A stretch of 64,000 nucleotides of DNA from Nematopogon swammerdamellus (taxonomy: Eukaryota > Arthropoda > Insecta > Lepidoptera > Adelidae): contig OX336349.1 in assembly GCA_946902875.1 (NCBI GenBank), positions 20,731,891-20,795,890 on the forward strand, in the 5' to 3' direction. Below, one piece after another: positions 18,301 to 24,329 of the stretch. The stretch's first letter is position 1. Every line of letters begins with the position of its first letter. The translations under genes and the position numbers were made by a program. A model generated the notes under the pieces. The model worked only from the letters and a program-made list of their open reading frames with translations. It was not told the DNA's origin and made no database searches.

Positions 18301-19575
18301 CCATTGTATCGTATATTGATCATTCATATGGCAGTTAGACTGCGCTCGAACTTGTCACAATTTGTTCTATCCGGTTTCGCTTACACCCACGAAGAAGAAC
18401 CAACAAGAAACTTCGCAGGGTATTTTTTTAAACATATTTTTACAAGTATTTAGTGACTAGCCACATAATAACACCGCCCATAGTCTATCTAAAACACGGC
18501 TTGAGAGCAAGATTAACAATTATGCTGAGAGTTCTGACTACAAAGACTTATTAATTAAGTGAATCAGGTGTAAAGAGCCGTATTCCAGAGTTACAGTCAG
18601 CTGAAAATATTTCTCTTAGCCAATCCATTTTTTTTTATGTAATCCGCTATGGGTGGCTGAGTCGAAGGGGCCAAAGCACATGCTCCGACCAGCCAATATC
18701 ACCTCCGAGAAGGTAGGTGCCATACCGGAGACTTCCATGGATTGCTGGCTATACTGAACTAGAGGAGAACACAACCGAGGCTGCTATGCGGCCATCTTAC
18801 ATCCACTACGGTGGTACCAACCCAGTCGGCTACAATTTGAGCCTACCACCTAGTAAGGGGAAGGGAAGGGACCTACAGTTTTACACCGGTTCCGAACGGT
18901 GAAGCAGCAGGTGTAGGTATGCACGTAATTTTTTTGTCAGAAAAAACTCATTGGTACACGCCGACCGGATTCGAACCTCAAACCTCTCACATGAGAAGCC
19001 GATGCCGAAACCATTCGGCCACCCGCCGCTTCATTTTATTAACCCCCGACGAAAAAAGAGCGGCCGCGTGGGGCCGGTACTACTTAAAAATAATAGCCCC
19101 ACTGCATCTCTCCCCATGCATGTCGTAAAAGGCCACTAAGGGATAAGGACAAGATGCCGTGCTAAAGGGCGACAGGTTCGCCACCTCTCACCTTGGCGCG
19201 GTACTTCCACCGAGTCATGCAACAGGCGGGTCTTCGAGCCTTACTTGCTGCTTGATCGATTGAATCTTGTTCGAATACTTTGCGAAACGTGGCGGTCGGT
19301 ATTGTGCTTTAATTGACCGGAGTTATTGCAGCACAACACCGATTACTCTGCTTACCCTGATACAGTGTGCGGTAGGTATGCAAAGTGTATGTTGTAAGTA
19401 TATGTATGTTGTATTGTTTTTTTTTTTCTAACTGCAGGTGAAGGACATCTACCTGCATCCAGACCCGTTCTCCGTGCAGAACGGACTACTCACCCCCACA
19501 CTCAAGACCAAAAGACCCGAGATCAGGAACTACTTCAAGCCGCAGATCGAAGACATGTACAAAAATCTAATCTAA
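2534..19575 (+). CDS. Acsl: Long-chain acyl-CoA synthetase, 12 exons (5' end missing)
   Basis: Encodes a long-chain fatty-acid CoA ligase (ATP + fatty acid + CoA to acyl-CoA + AMP + PPi), a membrane-bound enzyme of the ER and mitochondrial outer membrane in this family. Exons: 2534-2657, 3770-3913, 4920-5045, 6449-6648, 8224-8424, 9183-9400, 10419-10569 (or a later copy), 13686-13796, 15167-15334, 15991-16134, 17147-17320, 19438-19575. All have AG/GT borders, the phases match, and they sum to 1899 nt (632 residues plus TAA). Visible motifs are [11 protein letters not shown] (P-loop-like), [14 protein letters not shown], the ACSL-type [17 protein letters not shown] and a C-terminal TKRPE segment. 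The [14 protein letters not shown] stretch points to the ACSL1/5/6 branch rather than ACSL3/4. Family members are near 700 residues, so about 60-70 N-terminal residues including the membrane anchor are missing and probably upstream. Introns carry many repeat insertions. Confidence 0.93.
2700..3010 (+). repeat. Repeat family D
   Basis: Carries the CGTCTGTCTGTC cluster, GAGGGCTGTATCGAACCGTA, GGTTGAAATTTTCACA and the end CTCGCACTTGGCCGGTTTTT. The same order recurs at 45040-45320 and 55240-56290 (+) and at 40610-41000 and 57425-57600 (-). It lies in ACSL intron 1. Confidence 0.6.
3171..3433. mobile_element. MITE-like inverted-repeat element (263 bp)
   Basis: The outer 80 bp at each side are inverted copies: GTTATATATAAGGTCTTTCA on the left, the reverse complement of the right end at 3414-3433 with small changes. 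The arms run inward through GATACACATACATCCCTTAG and meet near 3290. No ORF. No target duplication could be fixed. Confidence 0.75.
3770..3913 (+). CDS. Acsl: ACSL exon 2
   Basis: Acceptor GTGCAG, donor GTGAGT. Codes [18 protein letters not shown] and on to GPHTFVG (residues about 42-89). NNGPCLG and a following W-x-x-Y segment are typical of ACSL N-terminal domains. Ends in phase 1. A minus-strand open frame over the same bases is a shadow. Confidence 0.92.
3986..4364 (-). repeat. SINE-B, nearly full length
   Basis: The A-rich end at 3986 (as T-run), body, 5S-like segment and GCTATCGAGGCTGAC tRNA-like head end at about 4364. It lies in ACSL intron 2. Confidence 0.75.
4388..4623 (+). repeat. 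SINE-B body and tail
   Basis: Starts at CTTACCTTACTAGGTGGTAG and ends CCATAAAAAAAA. It faces the SINE-B at 3986-4364, so the two can fold on each other. Confidence 0.7.
4628..4752 (+). repeat. Repeat family F
   Basis: Contains CACCCACGAAGAAGAACC and AACTTCGCAGGG followed by AGTGACTAG, as in the copies at 18318-18585 (+) and 42775-42915, 43685-43945 and 59565-59875 (-). Confidence 0.55.
4753..4875 (-). repeat. RTE-type LINE 3' relic
   Basis: The reverse strand has GACAACCGCTGCGGTAGACG and GCGTGGGACGCCCTCC, the same end as the better copy at 48520-48735. Too decayed to translate. Confidence 0.5.
4920..5045 (+). CDS. Acsl: ACSL exon 3
   Basis: Acceptor TTGCAG, donor GTGAGT. Codes [18 protein letters not shown], then [20 protein letters not shown] (residues about 90-131). 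The family motifs AQNxPEW and VPLYDTLG are intact. Phase 1 at both ends. Confidence 0.95.
5225..5600 (-). repeat. LINE ORF2 C-terminal relic
   Basis: The minus strand reads [21 protein letters not shown] and [17 protein letters not shown] in one frame, and a fragment of the upstream region in another. Same family as 1-345 and 17810-18330. Frameshifted and 5'-truncated. Confidence 0.75.
5604..5745 (-). repeat. SINE-A 3' fragment
   Basis: Reverse copy of the SINE-A tail (TAATCCGGTATG ... CTCCGACCAGCCAATATCAC ... CATACCGGAGACTTCCCT). Confidence 0.65.
5881..6274 (+). repeat. SINE-A, full length with tRNA-like head
   Basis: The head has TGGCCGAGTGG (A-box-like) and GGTTCGAATC (B-box-like) about 40 nt apart, as in a class-II (Leu/Ser-type) tRNA. 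It continues through TAGGTCCCTTCCCTTGCCCC, CTAGGTGGTAGGCTCAAATT and CCAGTATAGCCAGCAATCCA to GGATTAAATAAAAAAAA. About 390 bp. Not a functional tRNA: no closing acceptor stem follows the B box. Confidence 0.85.
6275..6432 (+). repeat. Repeat-C 3' half
   Basis: From GGTGGGTCTTCGTGCCTTAA through GTGGCCGGTGTTGTGCTG to a TATG-repeat end, fused to the tail of the SINE-A copy. It ends about 15 bp before ACSL exon 4. Confidence 0.6.
6449..6648 (+). CDS. Acsl: ACSL exon 4 (complete copy)
   Basis: Acceptor GTTACAG, donor GTGAGT. Codes residues about 132-198, from [19 protein letters not shown] to GAHKNHPCV, the segment between the N-terminal lobe and the P-loop. The first two bases complete the codon left by exon 3, and it ends in phase 0. 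Two incomplete copies follow at 6712-6887 and 6986-7082; this is the only copy with an acceptor in the right phase. Confidence 0.9.
6712..6887 (+). pseudogene. Partial duplicate of ACSL exon 4 (copy 2)
   Basis: Repeats exon 4 from its GAGGACGACGCG point (offset 239 bp) to the same donor GTGAGT. The first 24 bases and the acceptor are missing. It encodes [10 protein letters not shown] where the complete copy has [10 protein letters not shown]. The only nearby AG (6712-6713) would give the wrong phase, so in-frame use is unlikely. The copy is joined to the first by a fragment of repeat D. Confidence 0.8.
6986..7082 (+). pseudogene. Partial duplicate of ACSL exon 4 (copy 3)
   Basis: Only the 3' half of exon 4 remains, from the [11 protein letters not shown] region to the donor at 7083. 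A few bases are lost near its start. It is again preceded by a repeat-D fragment (GTACGGGATCCTATTACTAAG). It has no acceptor and is probably dead. Confidence 0.75.
7088..7262 (-). repeat. LINE 3' end
   Basis: The T-run, then GGATAGCGCGACCTGTGGCA and CCAGGCTGTACTTTGGGAGG, are the non-coding tail and last codons of the 1-345 family. Confidence 0.6.
7267..7570 (-). repeat. SINE-B, 5'-truncated
   Basis: Begins ATGGAAACTGACTCGGTTGG and runs to GAACCACGGCCAGC. Confidence 0.7.
7627..7855 (+). repeat. SINE-A body and tail
   Basis: Starts at TCCCTTGCCCCTTACTAGGT and ends GGATTACAT. A short deletion removed GGTACC from the central domain. Confidence 0.7.
7858..8090 (-). repeat. LINE 3' end
   Basis: Reverse copy with GACAGCGCGACATATGGCG and the coding end ([16 protein letters not shown], frame-shifted). 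Confidence 0.65.
8095..8205 (+). repeat. SINE-A tail
   Basis: Begins AAGGAAGTCTCCGGTATGGC and ends with an A-run at 8205. Confidence 0.7.
8224..8424 (+). CDS. Acsl: ACSL exon 5 (AMP-binding P-loop)
   Basis: Acceptor CCGCAG, donor GTTGGT, phase 0 at both ends. Codes residues 199-265: [18 protein letters not shown], then [13 protein letters not shown] and [14 protein letters not shown]. The Ser/Thr/Gly-rich ATP phosphate loop of adenylate-forming enzymes is intact. The donor is weaker than the others (GTTGGT). A SINE-A tail ends about 20 bp upstream of the acceptor. Confidence 0.96.
8538..8700 (-). repeat. LINE 3' end
   Basis: Carries GGGTAGCGCGACATGTGTC and CCCCAGGCTGTACTTG, matching the 7088-7262 copy. 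Confidence 0.6.
8707..9030 (+). repeat. SINE-A lacking the tRNA-like promoter
   Basis: Starts at GTGTACCAATGAGTTTTTTT, just after the missing B box, and runs to GGATTACATAAAAGAAAG. Confidence 0.75.
9183..9400 (+). CDS. Acsl: ACSL exon 6
   Basis: Acceptor TTCCAG, donor GTATGA. Codes residues 266 to about 338, starting [17 protein letters not shown] and including [14 protein letters not shown], a conserved ACSL segment. It ends two bases into a codon (AA), which the single leading A of exon 7 completes to Lys. Confidence 0.93.
9454..9690 (+). repeat. Repeat-C, 5' two thirds
   Basis: Starts GGTACTGTGCGGGGCCGGTA and contains AAGGGCGACTAAGGGATAAG and CTCACCTTGGCGCAG. The same order is seen at 19062-19400 and 44385-44705. 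Confidence 0.6.
9733..9845 (+). repeat. Diverged SINE-A fragment
   Basis: Has GTCCAGTATAGCCACCAATC and TCCAGTATGGCACGTTCTCG, about 15-20% different from other copies. Confidence 0.5.
9868..9967. repeat. G/C homopolymer tracts
   Basis: Runs of G (about 13 near 9885 and over 20 near 9945-9966) flank a CCCCCCCC tract. Prone to quadruplex formation and to sequencing or assembly error. Confidence 0.8.
10419..10569 (+). CDS. Acsl: ACSL exon 7, array copy 1
   Basis: Acceptor ATGCGCAG, donor GTGAGT. The first base completes the exon-6 codon, then 50 codons run [17 protein letters not shown] ... [18 protein letters not shown] ... ALGCL, ending in phase 0. It contributes the GSAP segment of the adenylation domain just before the exon-8 YGQTE motif. 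The length of 151 nt is not a multiple of three, so exactly one copy, or the whole array, must be used to keep the frame. Confidence 0.92.
10596..10746 (+). CDS. Acsl: ACSL exon 7, array copy 2
   Basis: Starts 177 bp after copy 1, with acceptor TGCTCAG and donor GTGAGT intact. It has Leu (TTG) where copies 1, 4 and 5 have Trp (TGG) in SI-W/L-DKLVF, and silent differences at two other sites. Separated from copy 1 by 26 nt only. Confidence 0.75.
10773..10923 (+). CDS. Acsl: ACSL exon 7, array copy 3
   Basis: Same splice signals and length as copy 2, again with the Leu codon. It shares CGCCTGCGC with copy 1 and GGGTCC with copy 2, so its variants are a mosaic. Confidence 0.75.
10950..11100 (+). 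CDS. Acsl: ACSL exon 7, array copy 4
   Basis: Same length and splice sites. Encodes the Trp version. It appears identical to copy 5 at all three variable sites. Confidence 0.75.
11127..11277 (+). CDS. Acsl: ACSL exon 7, array copy 5
   Basis: Last copy, Trp version, with donor GTGAGC leading into the long intron to exon 8. If the array is retained as a single exon, 10419-11277 (859 nt) stays in frame and this donor would be its end. Confidence 0.8.
11553..11935 (-). repeat. SINE-B, full length: tRNA boxes plus 5S-like segment
   Basis: Read on the minus strand: TAGCTCAGTGG (11914-11924, A-box-like), a segment resembling the 5S rRNA internal promoter (11853-11872, GGTCAGTGATTGGATGGGTG), GGTTCGGATTCC (11814-11825, B-box-like), then the shared SINE body and A-rich tail. 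Immediately followed (11936-12035) by a reverse repeat-C head. Confidence 0.8.
11936..12035 (-). repeat. Repeat-C head fragment
   Basis: Reverse copy of GGGGTCGGTACTTAAAAAGA ... GACTAAGGGATAAG. Confidence 0.6.
12036..12372. repeat. AT-rich spacer with CT microsatellite
   Basis: A (CT)n/(CTCTCC)n tract lies at about 12258-12309. The rest has no recognised feature apart from a CCCGCGGCTTCTCTCGCG piece near 12173. Confidence 0.7.
12373..12773. mobile_element. MITE with 39-bp terminal inverted repeats
   Basis: 12373-12411 and 12735-12773 are inverted copies (ATATCGTCGCCTAAGTATCA outermost, through ACACCGCGGAAGTCATTTT) with no visible mismatch. The interior has no transposase. If the ends are taken at TATCG/CGATA, a TA duplication as in Tc1/mariner-type elements is possible. 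Confidence 0.8.
12774..13685. other. ACSL intron 7 remainder
   Basis: Mostly unique AT-rich sequence. At 13450-13512 it holds a LINE tail ending ATGGCGAAATAAATATCTGA, also seen near 36000 and 38190. Confidence 0.45.
13686..13796 (+). CDS. Acsl: ACSL exon 8 (YGQTE motif)
   Basis: Acceptor TTTCAG, donor GTCTGC, 37 codons in phase 0. Codes [18 protein letters not shown], then [18 protein letters not shown] (residues 389-425). YGQTE is the adenine/Mg-binding motif that follows GSAP in this superfamily. Confidence 0.95.
13829..14088 (-). repeat. SINE-A body and tail
   Basis: Starts with a T-run and TAATCCGGTAGG and runs through CTACAATTTGAGCCTACCAC to GGGACCTACA. It begins 33 bp after the exon-8 donor. 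Confidence 0.75.
14115..14290. repeat. Repeat family K fragment
   Basis: AACCCCCGA, AATAATTTCCGTTGACT and AAAGGAGTCGGTGGACCGCT match one arm of the inverted element at 62645-62840. Confidence 0.55.
14470..14555 (+). repeat. 3' tail of the 15425-15975 LINE family
   Basis: Shares GCCGCGCCGGTGGTGGAAAC with the tail after the stop codon at 15836-15838. Confidence 0.5.
14556..14910 (+). repeat. LINE ORF2 C-terminal relic
   Basis: [15 protein letters not shown] in one frame, then shifted frames through [12 protein letters not shown] and the non-coding end GCGCTATCCATATAAAAAA. Same family as 1-345. Confidence 0.7.
15167..15334 (+). CDS. Acsl: ACSL exon 9 (GD motif)
   Basis: Acceptor CCCAG, donor GTGCGT, 56 codons in phase 0. 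Codes [20 protein letters not shown], then [15 protein letters not shown] and [13 protein letters not shown] (residues 426-481). The Asp of TGD is the conserved ribose-binding acid of adenylate-forming enzymes. Confidence 0.96.
15425..15975 (+). repeat. Non-LTR retrotransposon C-terminal domain (5'-truncated)
   Basis: An open frame from 15485 to the stop at 15836-15838 reads [19 protein letters not shown], then [29 protein letters not shown] and [14 protein letters not shown]. This domain is found after reverse transcriptase in some LINEs (R2/R4-like); the clade is uncertain. The 3' tail has CCGCCGCCGGTGGTGGAA and ends in AAT repeats against ACSL exon 10. A second copy is at 37360-37905. Confidence 0.75.
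15991..16134 (+). CDS. Acsl: ACSL exon 10 (hinge and ACSL signature)
   Basis: Acceptor TTACAG, donor GTACGT, 48 codons in phase 0. Codes [19 protein letters not shown], then [15 protein letters not shown] and [10 protein letters not shown] (residues 482-529). The DRKKHIFKL stretch is the hinge and fatty-acid-binding signature of ACSLs. An AAT-rich LINE tail ends just upstream of the acceptor. Confidence 0.96.
16380..16625. other. Unassigned intron sequence
   Basis: No repeat or exon recognised. Confidence 0.4.
16627..17035 (-). repeat. Chimeric SINE (C head, B body) with inserted hairpins
   Basis: SINE-B tail and body at 16627-16945 and a repeat-C head to 17035. Near 16770-16860 the body is interrupted by two GTGTCCGTGGTCAGA-based inverted repeats, described separately. 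Confidence 0.75.
16770..16860. repeat. Two adjacent short palindromes inside a SINE
   Basis: 16770-16807 has 15-bp arms GTGTCCGTGGTCAGA / TCTGACCACGGACAC, perfect, loop 8. 16814-16860 repeats the left arm and has a right arm with two mismatches (TCTGACCGCGGATAC), loop 17. Confidence 0.85.
17147..17320 (+). CDS. Acsl: ACSL exon 11
   Basis: Acceptor TTGCAG, donor GTCAGC, 58 codons in phase 0. Codes [19 protein letters not shown], continuing to [17 protein letters not shown] (residues 530-587), part of the mobile C-terminal domain. Confidence 0.95.
17365..17809. other. ACSL intron 11, unassigned part
   Basis: AT-rich with several T-runs; no recognised element. Confidence 0.4.
17810..18330 (-). 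repeat. LINE ORF2 C-terminal relic (best copy)
   Basis: One uninterrupted minus-strand frame reads [20 protein letters not shown], then [40 protein letters not shown] and [12 protein letters not shown]. This is the Jockey/CR1-like reverse-transcriptase C-terminus, 5'-truncated, with the non-coding tail at 17810-17870. Confidence 0.82.
18318..18585 (+). repeat. Repeat family F, longest copy
   Basis: ATTCATATGGCAGTTAGACT, CACCCACGAAGAAGAACC, ACTTCGCAGGG, AGTGACTAGCCACATAATAA and TTGAGAGCAAGATTAAC occur in the same order as in the reverse copies at 43685-43945 and 59565-59875. Confidence 0.65.
18629..19032 (-). repeat. SINE-A, full length
   Basis: T-run at 18629, full body, B box as GATTCGAACC near 18969 and A box near 19018 (reverse of TGGCCGAATGG). 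Complete copy inside ACSL intron 11. Confidence 0.85.
19062..19400 (+). repeat. Repeat-C, near full length
   Basis: GTGGGGCCGGTACTACTTAA, CACTAAGGGATAAGGACAAG, GGTCTTCGAGCCTTACTTGC, GCAGCACAACACCGATTAC and a TATGTATG-like end. It stops about 40 bp before the exon-12 acceptor. Confidence 0.65.
19438..19575 (+). CDS. Acsl: ACSL exon 12 (terminal)
   Basis: Acceptor ACTGCAG after a T-run. Codes [19 protein letters not shown], then the [13 protein letters not shown] segment with the C-terminal catalytic Lys region, ending MYKNLI and TAA at 19573-19575 (residues 588-632). A satellite begins within five bases of the stop. Confidence 0.96.
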   Translation: MKDIYLHPDPFSVQNGLLTPTLKTKRPEIRNYFKPQIEDMYKNLI

Positions 19576-19579
19576 ACTC

Positions 19580-21055
19580 CTACGACGCAAGGTCTACATT
19601 CGTCTGTAGAGCTTTTCGCCTACGTACGACGCAAGGTCTACATTCGTGTGTAGAGCTTTTCGCCTACGTACGACGCACGATCTAGCCTACGTACGACGCA
19701 AAATCTACATTCGTCTGTAGAGCTTTTCGCCTACGTACGACGCAAGATCTTGCCTACGTACGACGCAAGGTCTAAATTCGTCTGTAGAGCTTTTCGTCTA
19801 CGTACGACGCACGATCTAGCCTACGTACGACGCAAAATCTACATTCGTCTGTAGAGCTTTTCGCCTACGTACGACGCAAGATCTTGCCTACGTACGACGC
19901 AAGGTCTAAATTCGTCTGTAGAGCTTTTCGTCTACGTACGACGCAAGGTCTACATTCGTGTGTAGAGCTTTTCGCCTACGTACGACGCACGATCTAGCCT
20001 ACGTACGACGCAAAATCTACATTCGTCTGTAGAGCTTTTCGCCTACGTACGACGCAAGATCTTGCCTACGTACGACGCAAGGTCTAAATTCGTCTGTAGA
20101 GCTTTTCGTCTACGTACGACGCACGATCTAGCCTACGTACGACGCAAAATCTACATTCGTCTGTAGAGCTTTTCGCCTACGTACGACGCACGATCTAGCC
20201 TACGTACGACGCAAAATCTACATTCGTCTGTAGAGCTTTTCGCCTACGTACGACGCAAGATCTTGCCTACGTACGACGCAAGGTCTAAATTCGTCTGTAG
20301 AGCTTTTCGTCTACGTACGACGCACGATCTAGCCTACGTACGACGCAAGATCTACATTCGTCTGTAGAGCTTTTCGCCTACGTACGACGCAAGATCTAGC
20401 CACGTACGATGCAAGATTTAGCCTACGTACGACGCAAGATCTACATTCGTCTGTAGAGCTTTTCGCCTACGTACGACGCAAGATCTAGCCTACGTACGAC
20501 GCAAGATCTGCATTCGTCTGTAGAGCTTTTCGCCTACGTACGACGCACGATCTAGCCTACGTACGACGCAAAATCTACATTCGTCTGTAGAGCTTTTCGC
20601 CTACGTACGACGCAAGATCTACATTCGTCTGTAGAGCTTTTCGCCTACGTACCTACGACGCAAGATTTAGCCTACGTACGACGCAAGATCTACATTCGTC
20701 TGTAGAGCTTTTCGCCTACGTACGAAGCAAGATCTACATTCGTCTGTAGAGCTTTTCGCCTACGTACGACGCAAGATCTACATTCGTCTGTAGAGCTTTT
20801 CGCCTACGTACGAAGCAAGATCTACATTCGTCTGTAGAGCTTTTCACCTACGTCCGACGCAAGATCTACATTCGTCTGTAGAGCTTTTCACCTACGTCCG
20901 ACGCAAGATCTACATTCGTCTGTAGAGCTTTTCGCCTACGTACGAAGCAAGATCTACATTCGTCTGTAGAGCTTTTCGCCTACGTACGAAGCAAGATCTA
21001 CATTCGTCTGTAGAGCTTTTCACCTACGTCCGACGCAAGATCTACAATCGTTTGT
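19580..21055 (+). repeat. 44/67-bp satellite array in the ACSL 3' UTR position
   Basis: Units of about 44 bp, each with TACGTACGACGCAAGATCTA, CATTCGTCTGTAGAGC and TTTTCGCC, alternate in the first half with 23-bp short units (ending ATCTTGCC or ATCTAGCC), giving a 67-bp higher-order period. The 3' part is nearly pure 44-mer. Each unit holds the self-complementary words CGTACG and AGATCT and the small hairpin TCTACA-TTCGTC-TGTAGA. It starts about 5 nt after the ACSL stop. Confidence 0.92.
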
Positions 21056-22799
21056 AGCGCGATTACTTGAACTTTGTGTGCCTATTGGGTGATTCAAAAT
21101 CACGATCCGTTTGTGATACCAATAATAATAGCAATAATATTGATCCTAAAAATCTGCTTATCGCTTACTGGTTTTGTTTTTTAAATTAAAAAATTGTCTA
21201 CATAATCTGCTACACCCGGTGTTGTCAACCCGTTACACATTGCTCCTGCCTGAACCATGTTAGTGCTTAATTTTAGTCGTGTTGGCTACATTGAACTGGC
21301 CGAAAAACAAGAAAAGTCTTTTGTAAAGGGCTCAAGTCCGATGAAACCGTTTTAATTCAATATGGCGCTAGGAATATGTCTGTAAAAGAGAGACAGTTTC
21401 GCCGCAGGCGCGACTGTCATTGAAGTGGAAATGTCATACTGAACCAATATTCGCCTATCATATGCGCCTAGTTCTTTAAGTGAAAATAATTGAAATTGAA
21501 TTTGTTGATTGAAAAATATATTATATAGGTTAATTTAAATATAAACATTGTTTGTATAAAATGATATCTCGAAGCAGAAAATGAAGGGAAGCGTGTGAAT
21601 GACCAAGTTGGAAATTAACTTTTAGGGTTAAATACTTAATCATAGTTTACGGTACCTAGGTCACAAACTTTCACAAACCATCAAGTATGTCCATAAGGTT
21701 GGGGCGACGATTGCTGTGTTAATACAGATTTTTCAATACAAACAGAACCTGCCAGCCATACTTATCTAATTATATATAAGAAACACGTTATCTATCATAA
21801 ATAAAGAATTTTAGGTAACTACTGTATGAAAATTTAAAATCCAAAAATGGGCCACAAATCGTTATACTATGTAGGTAGATGTCGATTCGGCCGTTACATT
21901 AATTTCGCGGTGGTTTTTTTTGCAACAAAATGTAAATATTTTTTTTTGTGAAACATTTAGGTCTCGAGATATTTTTTTTTCGTCTAAAATGTGATAATGA
22001 CCGGCGTTGCCGCTGTTGGCGAGTGAGCGAGACCGGCTCACACACGAGTCAGTAAGCCCGTGGGCTCACACGATCGACAATATGCCTAGGATTAGATTTT
22101 TTTACACTAAACGAATGATTGGTTTGTATAAAAACTGTAACTTTTATTTGACACATAATTTAGGAAAATAAATTGTACATTTTTTTTATTTGTCTTGATC
22201 CCAATAATAATAGCAAATTTAATGTATCGGCCTTTTATACATCCTGTTGAATTGTAAATAAAAATTATTTTAAGCGATTCGTCAATTAATTACTTTATAA
22301 TTTACGGGCACTCGCAGCGAAATTATAGAGAAAATATTTCTTATAAAAATATCAAAATCCTGCTAATTTCAATATGTTTGAAAAAGGATGAAGATCTAGT
22401 CTAAATTATTTCAAGTTATGTTTTTTTTTTATATTTTTAGCAAATAGCAAATAGCAAAGTAACGAATGAGTAAAAATTTAGAAAATTTTCAAATAAAAAA
22501 TGCAATGAGCACGTGTAGAATTTTATTAATGATAATTTTGAAATTGTTTGTAGGCTACCTACTACTATGTTTTATTATTACACTAATTCTACTTTTTTTA
22601 TTTACTACCTAATTATATAATAAATATGGCGATAGGTTTTAAGTGCGTATTGCTTTAACGGTGCGTCTGTTGAAATCGAGATTTGTTTTTAAACCAAAAT
22701 TTTGTTGAGCATGCAATGTATATCTACACATTATTTTTCAATAAAATTTATAAAAAAAACGTATCTGTTGGTTTTAATCTTAGACCCCATTCATCGGAC
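21056..22799. other. ACSL 3' flank
   Basis: AT-rich. AATAAA-type signals occur near 21800, 22167 and 22256, any of which could end the transcript. A diverged SINE-B body (-) lies at 21205-21320. Nothing else recognised. Confidence 0.45.
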
Positions 22800-23185
22800 T
22801 TTTTTTTTTATAAATTTTTAATGGAATCTGACACGTTTGGCTACATCACCTACCTACAACATCCGTGATGTCAGCCCATAACACCTTGGTGAACTAGGTG
22901 CCATATCAGTGCCTCCCTTCGGTCGTGCCGGCTACACTGAACGGGACGGAAAACGCGAACTATTTAGATAACCGTTTCGACCGACCTTTCATTGAGTGCG
23001 GTGGTATCAACCCGGCGGGATATATCGACCACCTAAGTAGGGAAGGGAGCTACAGTTTTACGTGGAATCCAAACCACGGTCAGCCTCCAACGGTCGAGCG
23101 GTCACCCATCCAAGAACTGAGCGCGTCCAGATGTGCTTAACAACAGTCGACCGCCCGCACCCCTCCCCTAAGCTACCGAGGCTGA
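22800..23185 (-). repeat. SINE-B, nearly full length
   Basis: T-run, GCTACATCACCTACC, body, 5S-like segment and GCTACCGAGGCTGAC head end. Confidence 0.75.
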
Positions 23186-23549
23186 CGAAAGTTCTTCGGA
23201 AAGTTAAAATTCGCCCTGAGATCTGACATTCTGCAAAATTTAAAGACCCGTATATATGACCAATGTGTCTTCCCGGTTATGTAGTTATGTATGACGTACG
23301 GGTGTGAAAAAGTCGCCTTTAAACCATGCAGCCGTTTCTTTTAATTTTACAAATTGTGCCGACTACTAACGCCATCTCACGGTGAGTAGCGGAACTCATG
23401 CAAGTTCAAGTTCATGCTTTCCGGTCCGAAGCGGTCGCTCCAAGCCGTTATTTTGGTCGTAAATAACATAAACGCTAAAATAGCGGTTTGTTTTATTACT
23501 ACGGTAAAATTAATCTGGGATTGGCTTCCTTTGATCGGTGCAGAGAGTT

Positions 23550-23645
23550 TTTTTTATGTAATCCGGCATGGGTGGCTCAGTCAGAGGGGCCAAAGCGCAT
23601 GCTCCGAGCAGCAAATATCACCTCACATAACGTGCCATACAAGGG
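23550..23645 (-). repeat. SINE-A 3' fragment
   Basis: TAATCCGGCATGGGTGGCTC and GCGCATGCTCCGAGCAGC match the tail of SINE-A. Confidence 0.6.
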
Positions 23646-23744
23646 AAGTCCAATTGAATTCTTTATTCTTTATTCATCATCCATACACAGTACACTGCAC
23701 TCGGATTCGTCATATTTTAACATTTAACATTTAGCATTTTGCCA

Positions 23745-23850
23745 GTTCGATTATCACAGCGAAGAAGAACTGGCAAGAAACTTCGCTTGATACTTATTTT
23801 TTACGTCCACTTAGTCTACATTTACAATAATGTTTGCCACTGCCTACATA
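23745..23850 (+). repeat. Repeat F fragment
   Basis: GCGAAGAAGAACTGGCAAGA and ACTTCGCTTGATAC match family F. Confidence 0.5.
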
Positions 23851-24329
23851 GTACGAGTCATCTTTGAGAATTAGAGAATTAGAAAAAGAAGAATCATTGA
23901 GAATTGTTGGCTATCAGGGACGGGTTTATGAAAACTTCAGACGAATTGACGAGGGGTTAGCCACTCCGAAATAAATTGTACACAGGTTGTCGGTGAACTT
24001 GGATTACAATGGATTACAAGTGTACTACAAATATTAAAGAATAATTCATAGTTGTTTAAAATGTATTGTATTATTCCTGTACTACATAGTATTAAATGTA
24101 CTACAAATTGGAATACAGATGATTACACTGGAATATAGTGGATTACATGTTATTACAAGTGTACTACAATAATAAATAGATATCTTGTAATATTGTAGTA
24201 TTCATGTACTACACAATATTATTTGCTAGTAATGTAAAATACGATATATTACATTATATTAAGCTATATTTTCAGCAAGTAAGGATATCTTTAGATTTCA
24301 TGTATTTTTTTTGTATTTGACTTGACCTC

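Noticed and set aside
19580..21055. CRISPR-like array
   Set aside because: Units are contiguous tandem repeats with no unique spacers, in an animal genome.
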